DNA from: Rhizophagus irregularis
Taxonomy: Eukaryota > Glomeromycota > Glomeromycetes > Glomerales > Glomeraceae
DNA: 64,000 nucleotides
NCBI RefSeq assembly: GCF_026210795.1
Contig: NC_089457.1
Location: forward strand, 1,984,001 to 2,048,000
Direction: 5' to 3'
The notes beneath the pieces are model-generated. The model made no database searches. It saw only the letters and a program-made list of their open reading frames with translations, and was not told where the DNA came from. The translations under genes were made by a program, and so were the position numbers. Positions within the stretch are counted from its first letter, which is position 1; every line of letters starts with the position of its first letter. Positions 10,910 to 21,900 of this stretch are shown one piece after another.

Positions 10910-13012
10910 GAAATTTGATATAATGGAACCATCCGTTCCAGTAAAAATATCCGGTATATTGAGACTTCTGATATATCAAAAAATTTTGATATACTGGATT
11001 TTATATATAAATCACATGAAATTCCATTATATCAAGTTTTTATTTGTGTGACATGTACGACGAACATTGAAAATTTTGATTATTTTTATTTAAAACATTA
11101 TTTGAGAAATTTTATACACTGTAATTAACTAAAACCTAAAAAAAACCATCTATTCTATCCTGTTTTTGCTTTTTCTTACTATCCGAAATAATTTTTTTCT
11201 TCAATTTAAACAAATTTTGCATATCTGAATTATCAATACTCAAATCATTTTGCCGAACATATCTAATTAATTTTTCAATGCTATTCAATGCATCAGAAGT
11301 AATAATAGTTTCATCTTCTTTCTCCTCCACATGTTCTTCTGCTGTATTTTGACCTCTAACCATATTAACAATCTCCTCTAATGTTAATTCTTCTTCAGTA
11401 ATTAATTCATCATCAATATTGATATATTCTTCCATATTTAAAAGATCTGTAATTGGTAATTCATTGATTAATAATTGTAAATCTTCAATATCATCTTCAA
11501 CTTCGCTATCATCACCATCAGAAGTATTAGATTCATCATCAGGAAGAATTTCAGCTTTAGCCCAACTATTAATGATTGTTTTTTTAGTTACCATTTTCCA
11601 AGCCTCAGCAATTAAATTGATAGAGTCAAGAATATCAACAGGAGGTGGAGTTTGATCTTCATATAAATCATAAGCCTGAATCTGATTTTTACACAATAAT
11701 TTACGGTATTGTGCTTTTAAGCTATAGATAATACGTGATCAAAGGTTGAAGATGGGAAGTTGTATTTGGAGGTAAAAAATGAATTTTAATATTTGATAAA
11801 TTGCTAATATTATCACAATCATGACACTTAGCATTATCCATTAATAAAATAATATGGCGCCTTTCTCTATTCATTTTTGAATTCAATCTTTCAAGAAAGT
11901 GGTTAAAAATACTTCTTTGCATCCATGCTTTTGAATTCCAGTAATACCAAACAGGAAGAGATTTCTTTTCAATTCCTTTTAATACACGTGGAGTTTCATA
12001 CTTATGAATAAAAAGTAAGAGTAATTTTTCATCACCAGATGCATTGCATGCTGCTAATATGCTAACTTGCTCTTTAGGACGTTTTTTTGCCAATTACTGG
12101 CGAATGTGCTATTGTTTTACATGGTAATAAACGCCAAAAAAGAGCAGTTTCATCGCAATTCCAAATATCTCTCAATTCATACTCTTGAAGAATTTCTTGC
12201 AATTCAGCTCTCATTTGTGGAATTTCACTAATTGGCGCACTTCCAGCTTCTCCCCTAATTTTAAATGTATGAAGATTATTTCTGTGTTTAAAATTACGCA
12301 ACCATCCTTCTGATGCTGAAAAATTATCAATATTAAATAATGTGGCAAACTCTTTTGCCTTTTCTTGAATAATAGGTCCACCTTCCGAGTAAAATCTCTT
12401 GAAATTTGCTGATGTTCTCGGATCTTAAGTGCCTCTTATTTTATCTGTGGATAATTACAAGTTTTTTCACGAAATCTATTTGCATTTGGCAAGATAGAAT
12501 TGATAGAGAGCGAATGTTCAGACTTTTTCAAAATGTCTGATACTGCACTATCAGAAATTTCATATTCTTTTGCAACGAACACCATCGAGATTTTGATCCC
12601 GACGTTTTTCACAAAGTTCTTTTTTTTGATTAAAGGTTAAAGTTTTTCTCTTTTTTTTTAGAATTATTATTATCAAATTGTTTTCTGTTAACTTTTCCCA
12701 TCTTTATTTTATTTTATGTAAAGAAGATTGTAATAAAAAAATTATCGTGTTGTTCAAAAAAAAAGAGATTATCTGTATCACGTGAAATACTGTAATTTTA
12801 TTGGTTTAAAAATGTGAATCGTCACGTGTTCTGGTATATCGAACTATTTTTATTATAACCGATCTGTTATTTGTTCCGTTATAGCTATTATCGAGATTTT
12901 ACTAATAAATTCTGTTATATCAAACTTATTTTAATATATGTGATTTAGTTCCAGAAAAAAGTTCCAGTATAAGGCCAGTTCCGGTTTATTGGGGTTCAGT
13001 TATATCGAATTT
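10910..13012 (-). mobile_element. pogo/Tigger-type DNA transposon, decayed
   Basis: About 2.1 kb. Imperfect terminal inverted repeats share AAATTTGATATAA (10911-10923) and its counterpart TTATATCGAATTT (13000-13012). The extra bases outside the shared core are hard to delimit. Comparison with copies A and C suggests insertion at a TA, as expected of the Tc1/mariner-pogo group. It carries the broken transposase at 12701-11136. Confidence 0.75.
11136..12701 (-). pseudogene. pogo/Tigger (CENP-B-like) transposase pseudogene
   Basis: Read right to left. A probable start at 12701 (MGKVNRKQ) is followed by a Lys-rich N-terminal helix-turn-helix region with at least two breaks. Next comes a CENP-B-type DNA-binding remnant ending FSASEGWLRNFKHRNN (about 12300), then the DDE core: NCDETALFW (first catalytic Asp, about 12150), LLMDNAKCH (second Asp, about 11830) and LPPNTTSHLQPL (about 11750). 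The acidic C-terminal part (11696-11136) is still open. Visible lesions are an extra A in an A-run near 12090, a small deletion right after HLQPL that removes the expected third catalytic Asp and shifts frame near 11740, and stops upstream of 12420. The product cannot be active as it stands. Confidence 0.88.
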
Positions 13013-13071
13013 AATTTTATTATACATCAACACTTTTGTTATAATTATAATATAATATTATAATTATTATA

Positions 13072-13240
13072 CAGTCAACCCTTGTTATAACGAACCCTAG
13101 GATCCAGACCTCAATTTCGCTATAAGACTATAGTGAAGATTTTAAGAGATTTGATTGGTTAATTCGTTATAGCGAGGGAAATTTATTATAATTGTCTGAA
13201 AAATTCACTATCAAGGGTTCGCTATATCAAGGTTTAACTG
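13072..13240. mobile_element. 169 bp MITE with TA target duplication
   Basis: The ends are CAGTCAACCCTTGTTATAAC and, at the right, the inverted match CTATATCAAGGTTTAACTG. TA flanks both sides (13070-13071 and 13241-13242). Internal words GTTATAACGAACCC and GGGTTCGCTATATC are inverted too. CAGT ends, the TA duplication and the ACGAACCC motif fit a pogo/Tigger-derived MITE. It sits inside repeat copy D next to the larger pogo element. Confidence 0.83.
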
Positions 13241-13540
13241 TATAATATTATAATTACTACTAGTATTATAATTACTACTAGTATTATAATTATTATATAG
13301 TGTTGTAATTATTTTCAATTATACAAATATGTATTAATTATTACTTTTTATAATGATATTTGTTTTACAAAAACTTATTTTTGTAATTTTTATTTTTTAA
13401 AAAGGAAATTTTTGAACAATTATAAATGTTGTAATATTACAACACTTTAACTTTAAAAGTAGTAATAAGTTGTAACTCTTACTATTACGACATAAAGTAG
13501 TTTTTATCAATTATATATTATATTATTATTTATACAAGAA

Positions 13541-14763
13541 ATAACCCTAAGCAAACTGCACAAATATAAAGAAATTTGAAAACAGTTCCCTAACTTTATT
13601 AGTGATAATATACTTTAGTAAGTATATGATTAGTATAAAAATTTTTTATGGTAGCATTAATATCAATATATTTTGTATAATAATATGAAGTTAATGATAA
13701 TTAGCTTCTGATGATATAATTAAAGTAATTAAGAACTGCTATAAATACTAGGTTTTAAAAATTTTTTTTCACTGATTGTCAGATAATGATCACATGAAAT
13801 TAAAGGTTTTTAGATTTTACAAAAAAAATAGAATAATTGGAAATAAATAAGCAAAGGTAAACTGTTATATTATATAATTTGATTTGCATATAAAATGACT
13901 GGTTTTTGCTAATTATATCATTATTATTTTAACTCTTATTACTTATAAAATGTCTACTAAAAAAATGTTATTGAAAAAATGTCCACTACTAATAAAATTG
14001 CTCCTTATTTTACTTATAAAATAACTACATATAAAATGTTTAAAGAATTAGAAGAAAAGATAAAAAAGCTAAGAGAAGAGTTGAATGTATCTGTTAATTG
14101 AACTGAACTAGCTAAGTGGATTGAAGCCATACAAAGGACATGAAGAAGTGTTATTATTTTTGAACCAAAATAAACATATTACTTGCTCGGAATCAGTTGA
14201 TAAGTTTTTGATTTATATTATATTTCTATATATATTTAATCAATAAATTCAAAATTATTAATTTTTAAAGAGCTGGAATTAATAATAAAGAAAAACATAT
14301 TGCTAAAGAAACTTTTCAAAAAGATCAATAAAAAGATTGGAATGAAATATTATTCTAGAGCTTTTATTAAAAAAGCTACAACTATTACTTATAAAATGTT
14401 TACTGAAAAAATATCTGTTTATTTTACTTATAAATGATTATATATAAAATGATAATTACTAAGCCTTCCAGTTGATATTTTTGATATTGTTTTAAAAGAA
14501 AATAGTTTATATACTTTTATTTTATTTAATAATCATTATATTGTATTATACTATATTTGTGATAATTGGTTTAAGATATTAGTATATTTTCAAGTTCACA
14601 AATTTTCTTAATATTTACTTACTAATAGAGCCAATATGATCAATATAAAATAATAATTTATAATAAAGATTGGTTTATATTATTTTTTCTGCTAATCAAA
14701 TTTGCTTACCATTTATTATTATATTTTACATTATATACTATAAATTACTACTAATACAAATAC
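13541..14763. other. AT-rich intergenic DNA with decayed coding-like fragments
   Basis: A short open stretch near 14038-14100 reads FKELEEKIKKLREELNVSVN before a stop and resembles a coiled-coil relic. Two related segments, near 13941 and 14388 (TTACTTATAAAATGT words), are direct repeats. No intact gene is present. Confidence 0.4.
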
Positions 14764-15120
14764 TATACATGAAACTAAAATTGGTTAATTTTGACCTTCA
14801 AAATGGTCGAAATGGTCAAAATGATTTGACTTGAACCTTCCAAAAGTTGAAATAGTCAAAATTATATTATAGTCATATGATTTTATAGTAAACAATAATA
14901 TTAAAATTCAAAGTTAATGAACTCCGCATTCAGTGATTCAATTTTTATGATCTTTACATAGTTGGATTCAGCTCATCAAAAGGATTCTAATGATATGTTG
15001 GTATTTATATTTGTAGTATCAATATTGATGGAGTTATTCATGTTTAAAATTTGGTATTAAATAGTCTTATAATTTTTATAGTAAACAATAATTTTAAAAT
15101 TCAAAGTTAATGAACTCTAC

Positions 15121-16453
15121 AAGGACCCCGAATAATACTGATATAACTCACAAATGGGTTTGCGTAGAGTTTATATGAAATTACTTTTTAAACCCATAAA
15201 TTGAGTTTGCGTAGATCGGTCAATTTTGGGATAACTCACATATCACGTTTGCGTAGAGTTTATAAATATATTGCATTATATGTTGATCAATTGTATAATA
15301 TTGATAAAAATTAAGTTGCGCAAAACCATTAAGGATGGGTCCGTAATATATTTATGAAATTTGCAATATTACGGATTTTGGTAATTAATTGTATATAGTA
15401 ACAAAATGTAATGCATTTCGCATTATTTTAATATTTTTTAATAAAAAAAAGTGTGAAATGCACTACTTTAACAAAAAATGGTGAATTTCGCACCATTTTA
15501 TTAACATTTTAATAGAAAAAAGTGCGAAACGCACAATTTTAATAAATAATTGGTGAGTTTCGCACCATTTAATTAATATTTTAATATAAAAAAGTGCGAA
15601 ACGTACCATTTTATTAATATTTTAATAGAAAAAGTGCGAAACGCACCATTTTATTAATAATTTAATAGAAAAGTGCGAAACACACCATTTTAACAAAAAA
15701 ATCGAGAGTTTCGCACATTTTATTAATATTTTAATATAAAAAAGTGCGAAACGCACCATTTTAACAAAAAAATGGAGAGTTTCGCACCATTTTATTAATA
15801 TTTTAATATAAAAAAGTGCGAAACGCACCATTTTGACAAATAAATGGAGAGTTTCGCACCATTTTATTAATATTTTAATATAAAAAAGTGCGAAACGCAC
15901 CATTTTGACAAATAAATGGAGAGTTTCGCACCATTTTATTAATATTTTAATATAAAAAAGTGCGAAACGCACCATTTTGACAAATAAATGGAGAGTTTCG
16001 CACCATTTTATTAATATTTTAATATAAAAAAGTGCGAAACGCACCATTTTGACAAATAAATGGAGAGTTTCGCACCATTTTATTAATATTTTATTATAAA
16101 AAAGTGCGAAACGCACTATTTTAACAAATAAATGGTGAGTTTCGCATGATATTATTAATATTTTAATAGAAAAAGTGCGAAACGCACCATTTTAACAAAT
16201 AAATGGTGATTTTCGCACAATTTTATTAATATTTTAATAGAAAAAAGTGCGAAACACACTATTTTAATATAAAATGGTGAGGTTTGCATGATTTTATTAA
16301 TATTTTAATAGAAAAAATGTGAAATGAATTATATTAGTAACAAAAATTTTTTTGAACTAAGATTTGGATTTGCGTAGCGTTACTATGAAAAAAAAGTTAA
16401 TAGTAAATGCATGCCGATCATTTGTGAGTTATATTAGTATTATTCGGGGTCCT
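15121..16453. mobile_element. Terminal-inverted-repeat element carrying a 72 bp minisatellite
   Basis: The ends are AAGGACCCCGAATAATACT and AGTATTATTCGGGGTCCT; the inverted match extends about 35 bp inward to AACTCACAAATG. The 7 bp direct repeat ACTCTAC flanks it (15114-15120, 16454-16460). The adjacent tandem copy near 14920 shows the uninterrupted sequence. The interior (about 15415-16330) is a tandem array. A long open frame across the array simply reflects the 72 bp period and is not a gene. The 7 bp duplication is nearest the hAT class (8 bp), but no transposase is present to confirm it. Confidence 0.83.
15415..16330. repeat. Minisatellite, 72 bp unit, about 12 copies
   Basis: Each unit holds GTTTCGCACCATTTTATTAA, TTTTAATATAAAAAA, then GTGCGAAACGCACCATTTT. 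GTTTCGCAC and GTGCGAAAC are exact 9 bp inverted partners, so every unit can form a hairpin. The central units (15780-16090) are almost identical and the outer ones are diverged, which suggests recent homogenisation of the core. Confidence 0.88.
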
Positions 16454-16750
16454 ACTCTACATCTAGTGATTTAATTTTGATGATCTTTATGCAGTTGGAT
16501 TCAACTCATTGAGAGGATTCTAATGATATATATTTTATATTTGTAATATTAATATTGACGGAGTTATTTATATTTAAAATTTTATATTAAATTATAATTA
16601 TAAAAATCATATAACTATCATGATGTAATTTCGACCATTTCAACTTTAATTTTGACTTTTGACCTTTCCAAGTCAAAATATTTCCACTTTTGGGCTTTAA
16701 TTTTAATTTCATATATAACAAATATTACAATAATAATAAATGATTGTTGA

Positions 16751-16915
16751 GGGTACAGTCAGATATTACCTAATATTACTTTATAAGAGTTTACTTTCTC
16801 TCTCTTAAGTAAGATATATTATATATATAATTTCCTTATATAATATTATATGTAACTTAAGATCTTTAGTTACCCCCTTTCCCCCTAAAATATTAGGTAA
16901 TATTTGATAGTACCC
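16751..16915. mobile_element. MITE family 1, copy 2
   Basis: The ends are GGGTACAGTCAGATATTACC and AATATTTGATAGTACCC. It shares CAGATATTACCTAATAT, TATAAGAG, ATTTCCTTATATA and TATTAGGTAATAT with the element at 4530-4699 in the same order. The C-rich tracts are shorter, so it is a diverged relative. Confidence 0.75.
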
Positions 16916-17057
16916 TAATATACTATACTTTTTTTAAGAAATATTAACAATTTTTTAATTTCTTAATAGATAGTTTTAACCAACTATGAATAGGATTTTC
17001 TTTGATTTTTTTCTTAAGCTTTTTTGAAACCACTTCAGTTGTATATTTACCTGCAAG

Positions 17058-17678
17058 TATAAAGTTCTGAATAGGTTGATCAAATTCAGATAATCTAACA
17101 AGATTGATCTGAATTTATCAGTTCAGGTTTAGCAATTATAATTTAGCATTAGTTCAAGTTGTAACATCAATATAACCTGAATGACCTATTGACCTAAAAC
17201 TATAATTTATATAATATAAATGAGTTATATTATTATAATTTATTTTTTATATTGATTTTATATAATAAAAGTAAGTTGCGATATTGGGATTCACTTTTTT
17301 ATATTGATTATAATAAAGTGAGTTGTGATACCAGAATTCACTTTTTTATATTGATTTTATATATAAAAAGTGAATTGCAGTATCAGAATTCACTTTTCTA
17401 TATTGATTCTATATAAAAAAAGTTAGTTTCAGTATTGTAATTTATCTTTTTATATGATTTTAATATAAAAAAGTGAATTGCAATATTTCAAAAAAAAAAA
17501 TGGTTTACACCATTTTTTTTTTGATATTTTAATAAAAATCCTGAAAATTTTTAGGTTTCAGTTCAGGTCAAATTAAACAGATAATTTGATATAACTTAAC
17601 CTGATCTGATTTAAAAAAAAACTTCAGGTTAGGTTTATCAATTAATCTAACCTGACCTGACCTATTCAGAACTTTATA
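17058..17678. mobile_element. Inverted-repeat element with internal ~55 bp tandem repeats
   Basis: The ends are TATAAAGTTCTGAATAGGT and ACCTATTCAGAACTTTATA, a 19 bp exact inverted match. Next to them lie diverged CTGACCTGA/TCAGGTTAG words in both orientations. The centre (about 17210-17490) has five imperfect tandem units containing TTTTTATATTGATT and AAGTGAATTGC. It is non-coding and resembles the 15121-16453 element in design. Confidence 0.76.
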
Positions 17679-17770
17679 TAAGCATATTATGTGTTATAAT
17701 TGCATTAATAATTCACAAAAATTGTCTTATATATTCATTAACTGATATAAAACTGGAAAAGAAAGTAGAA

Positions 17771-17920
17771 ATGGATTTTGATAATGATGAACAACCTGAT
17801 ATCAGTAGTATAAAACAAATTAATGAAGATACAGATGCCAATTCATTTACATCTAAAAAAAAGGTAAAGAAACCAGTTAGAAGAAAAGATTTGTCTATTT
17901 TAAAAAAACTTATCAAATAA
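17771..17920 (+). pseudogene. Small 49-codon open frame, possible gene relic
   Basis: Starts MDFDNDEQPDISSIKQ and ends KKLIK, charged and Lys-rich at its C-terminus. The frame stays open for some codons upstream of the Met. I recognise no family. It lies in repeat-rich DNA with no clear promoter, so it may be a fragment of a larger decayed gene or chance coding potential. Confidence 0.25.
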
Positions 17921-18989
17921 TTGTTTACTTCAATTTTACAGAAAAGCTCTTCTAGTAGGTTAATTTTCATGAATTAAATAATAGGATCATCAATGCTGAA
18001 GATAATAATAAAAAATTACTGTTTTAAAAGTTATTCATATATATTATTATTTTGAAAAGAATATAGTATATCTTATAGTTTAATTATATTTAATCACTAT
18101 AAAAAAATATATGGTGAAAATATGTCCAATTCTTTAGTTAATGATAAAATTTATAAGTACTTTCCAGATAACAAAATTTTAAAGGTTATGTAATAGCTAA
18201 AGTTTTAAAGTAAACTAATGAAATTTACTGTGCCAAATTTTACTTAAATATAACTGTCTGGTTATAATTATTAGATTTTAATGAATATTAAATTTTTACT
18301 CAACTGGTGATCCCACTTGCTGAAGTTTTTTCATGTTTTTAGCCATGTATGCTTATTGTTTTTACAAATAAAATCAATATATATACTTATCAATTATTTT
18401 TAAATTTGTGTATTTTTATAAATGTTACAGTATATGACTGCTTTTTTTTTTACTGGTTAAATGATAAAAATTTATTAATAAAACTATAGAAATTACAATA
18501 TGTCTTTAGTTTGATTCTAAGTTACAGTTAAAGTATTGACTAAACAATAATACTAAACTAAATATCTAGAATAAAACAATAAAAATTGAAACATTTCTGA
18601 TAAAACCAAATTAAAAATAAAGAAAATAAAACTTATCCTATTATTTAAAGAGTAATACAGTATATGAACTGCTTAAAGGTTTACTCTGGTTTACCTTTTT
18701 TTCTAAGAGAAAAATACACATACCAAGTGCCCAAGTATTCTCCTGCAAATCAAAGATCTGATTGGCTGATCTGTCAAAAGTCACTTGCACGAGAAACACG
18801 TGACCGTAGAAATTTGACGTGACAATATTTAACTAATGATTTGTACACAGTGATGACTAGTTCATCACGTATACAACGTAACAGTCGTAACACCCAATCA
18901 AATTCGACGCGCAATTTCGCGTCGAGAATTATTTACGTCATTAAAAGGATAAAATCACTCGAGTATCGTTGCCGCCGTTTCGTGAAGCT
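17921..18989. other. Spacer and promoter region of Cdc11 gene
   Basis: AT-rich to about 18760, then clearly richer in GC. It contains CACGTG near 18797 and the palindrome at 18904-18925. An open frame from 18853 (MTSSSRIQRNS) overlaps the likely Cdc11 start in another phase. It could be a leader ORF or an unrecognised first exon. Confidence 0.5.
18904..18925. promoter_or_regulatory. TCGACGCG palindrome (paired MCB-like cores)
   Basis: TCGACGCG and CGCGTCGA form a perfect 8 bp inverted repeat around a 6 bp spacer, about 65 bases upstream of the chosen Cdc11 ATG. Each arm holds ACGCG, the core of the fungal MCB element bound by MBF at G1/S. A pair in inverted orientation in AT-rich DNA is unlikely by chance. 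Function is inferred. Confidence 0.45.
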
Positions 18990-21900
18990 ATGCACGTCCT
19001 GTCTAAACTTTGGAGTTTTAGGAGCGAACCTCCTAGGTTACCACCGAAACACGATTATATGATAATCGAAGATACATCAATGTACCCAATATCTTGTGAA
19101 GACGAGAACTCTTGTGAGGAATTTGCAGGTAGTGATCAGGAAAACTTACTTTCTGATACAAATATTACCGGTGTCAAAAATCTAGAAGATAAAAAAGTAG
19201 GATCAAGTTGTTCTAAATATGAACAGCTAGCTATAAAAATCGTTGAGGAAGAAAGTATGTTTTCTTTTTTTTTCGCCTTAAGCTTTTTACTTAACTATAA
19301 CTAGCGATTATATTTTATCGTAGACACGAATATTGTAATTTCGAAAAATACGCCTTTTGTTGACAATAATAACGAAAATAACTCTAGGGGAAATATGTCG
19401 GAGTTAGATGATGCCATAACTCCTTCAATAAAACGAGGTTTTTATGGCTTAGATGATATAATGGTTCGTAGGCAACATGTACCAATAAAAAAATTTGTTG
19501 ACAAAGCAGTCCAGGTCGGTAATGGTCGGATAGAAACACACGACTTTGCTGTTCAAACAAGTTTTATCATTGAAGAAAAGCGTAATGTCGACGTCATTTT
19601 GGACGAATATCTGAAAAGTTATTCTGATGAAAGTTATCATAGTGAAGATTCTTCTGAAGACATAATAAAAGAATACAATGGCAATTCTAAAACGATCGAA
19701 AACGAGAGCAAATCGATCCAAGTTCAAGTTGAAAGCGAGATCTACTTGAACGAAAAAGAACCAGACAAGGACATTGAGTCTTTTTCTAATAGTGATATGA
19801 GTATTGATTATAGACAAGAGTCATGTCAAGGAGACAAGATTTTCATTGAAAATGAAAAAGAATATCAAAATCGCGTTCATCCTTTAGGATCTTGTGATAA
19901 AGTAAACTCAGGATTAATATTAAACGAGAATCCGATACCGATTTCAGCTGAAGTGAAACATGAAGTTTTGATGGAGGATAATGATGTTAAGTTTCTTTTA
20001 GTCGCGAGACAAAATGAAAAAAAAAATACAGATGGTTTGAAATTAGAACAAGAGTCACCAATATTTCAGAAAGTAAATGAGATCACACAAATTATCGCTA
20101 CTACTTCGCAGGTTAAAAAAAAGAAAAAGGTTCATATAATTTCGCCAGATATAACTAGTAATGAAGAATTAGGTGAAAATTCGGAACAAAAAATTTATTA
20201 TACGCCAGTCAATCAAAGAGTTAAAACTTTAACAACTACACCAGTAATGGATTCAGAACGATCTATTTGTACTCCGGGCACAACGAATAGTAATTACTCT
20301 TTTCGTGTGACACACGACACGTTAACTAAACTTATTTCTGAGATGGAATCAAATCAATCCCATTGGAAAGAAATGAGCAAAATCGATTTAAGTACAAAAA
20401 ATATAGAGTCGTTAAATCATTTGAGTGAACTTCTGCCTAAATTAAAAGAATTAAATTTGTATCCTTTTATGGTATATTTTAAGAAATAAATAAGATATGT
20501 ATAATATCCTATACCTATCCTTTATTTCAGAAATAATAACTTGTTGCGTTATTTAACTGGTACATCTGCGTCGTTGACCACTTTACAAGTCAGAGGAAAT
20601 AGGCGAGTAATTTATATACCAAAAATCCATAGATTTGATTCCTAATAATTTTTACGTGCCTACTAGACTAACGAGTCTAACGAGTTTTGCACATTTACCT
20701 AATTTGGAATACTTGGATATATCACAAAATCGGATCGAGACATTAACAGGTAGTGACGATAAGTTATACAAATAATTAGTACTTTTAATATATCAGAAAC
20801 ACTAAGGATATAAGTTAACAAAAATCTTTATTTAATACAAATTCAAAAGACCTTCATCGCCTTGAACATTTACGTGAAGTGTTTGCTGATGATAATTTAA
20901 TTGCATGCTGTTATAACGTGTTACGTGTACCAGGATTAGTGAAATTAAGTTTGAGGAAAAACAAACTCAAATCTGTGGATTTTGAATCGTGCGACTTGTT
21001 AAGTGAAATAAAAGTTATTAAGATATGTGTTTGATGTTGATTTCTAAATATTATAAATATTACATTATTAGGCGTCGACTGGAATTACTTGACTTATCTG
21101 AAAATAAAATAGAATTAATAGAAAATGTTGAAAGACTAATAGCATTAAAGGCACTAAATTTAGGTTAATAATTATTGGTAAAGTGAATAATTAGTTCAAA
21201 GAATGAAATAGAATTAATATTTTATCTGTTATTTAGATCATAATCTTCTACGTTCTTTTAGTGTCACAACAAATATGCCGCAGCTTACTTGTCTTCGTGT
21301 ATGTTATAACAAATTATCAGAACTGGATGTTTCGTCGTTTCCTAGTTTAAGATTATTATGGGTAGATGAAAATCGTCTGAAGGAAATTAAACGTTTCGAA
21401 ACTCTGGCGTTTTTGGAAACTTTTTCTGCACGAGATCAGAAAGGTGGGCAAATGTAAGTGAAACATTTACATTTTAACTATCAACAACGGTTACTGTTAC
21501 TCTGTTATTTAATCGCTTATCTTATACAGGTATTTATCCTTAAAACATTTACGTGATTTTAAACATATTTACTTGTCTGGTAAGTTATTTATAGAATTTT
21601 GTTCTTGTATTAAGTCATTTCTGACTTTATATTACATTAAACTTCTAGGAAATCCGATAAAAACTTTAGAACCTATAATCGATTTTTACAAGCTAGAATA
21701 TCTTGAACTTGCAGCTGCACAAATCAAAGAATTGCCTCATAAATTAAATCACGTTTGTCCCAGCATAATCGTGTTAATATTAAGCTATAACGAATTGCGG
21801 GATCTTACGTCTCTTCGTAAAATGAAACGATTAAGGCGATTGTTTTTAGAAGGCAATCGTATATATGATTATATGGCCTTTTCTGAGGTGTTAAAAACTT

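Larger units (their letters stand above)
10851..13530 (-). repeat. AT-rich repeat family R, copy D (split by two insertions)
   Basis: Reverse-oriented copy of the repeat seen at 4912-6814. The segments 10851-10905, about 13020-13071 and 13243-13530 join into one collinear copy once the pogo-like element and the 169 bp MITE are removed. This makes it the host of a nested insertion. Confidence 0.72.
14764..16721. mobile_element. Outer inverted-repeat element holding a tandem duplication and a nested insertion
   Basis: The left arm (about 14764-14890; ATGAAACTAAAATTGG, AATGGTCGAAATGGTC, GTCATATGATTTTATAG) is matched in inverse by the right arm (about 16600-16721; GTAATTTCGACCATTTC, CTTTAATTTTAATTTCAT). 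Inside are two tandem copies of a ~180 bp unit marked by TTCAAAGTTAATGAACTC. The second copy is split by the element at 15121-16453. Confidence 0.65.

Noticed and set aside
15622-16116. 164-codon open frame with repeated FYIKILIKWCETLHLF
   Set aside because: It is the read-through of a 72 bp tandem repeat (24 codons per unit) within a transposable element; no start context or homology.
15415-16330. Possible CRISPR array
   Set aside because: Units are contiguous 72 bp tandem repeats without unique spacers, in a eukaryotic context with no cas genes.
18853-19062. Alternative first exon of Cdc11 starting MTSSSRIQRNS
   Set aside because: Its frame does not join the downstream acidic exon without a very short intron or an indel; kept only as an open question.
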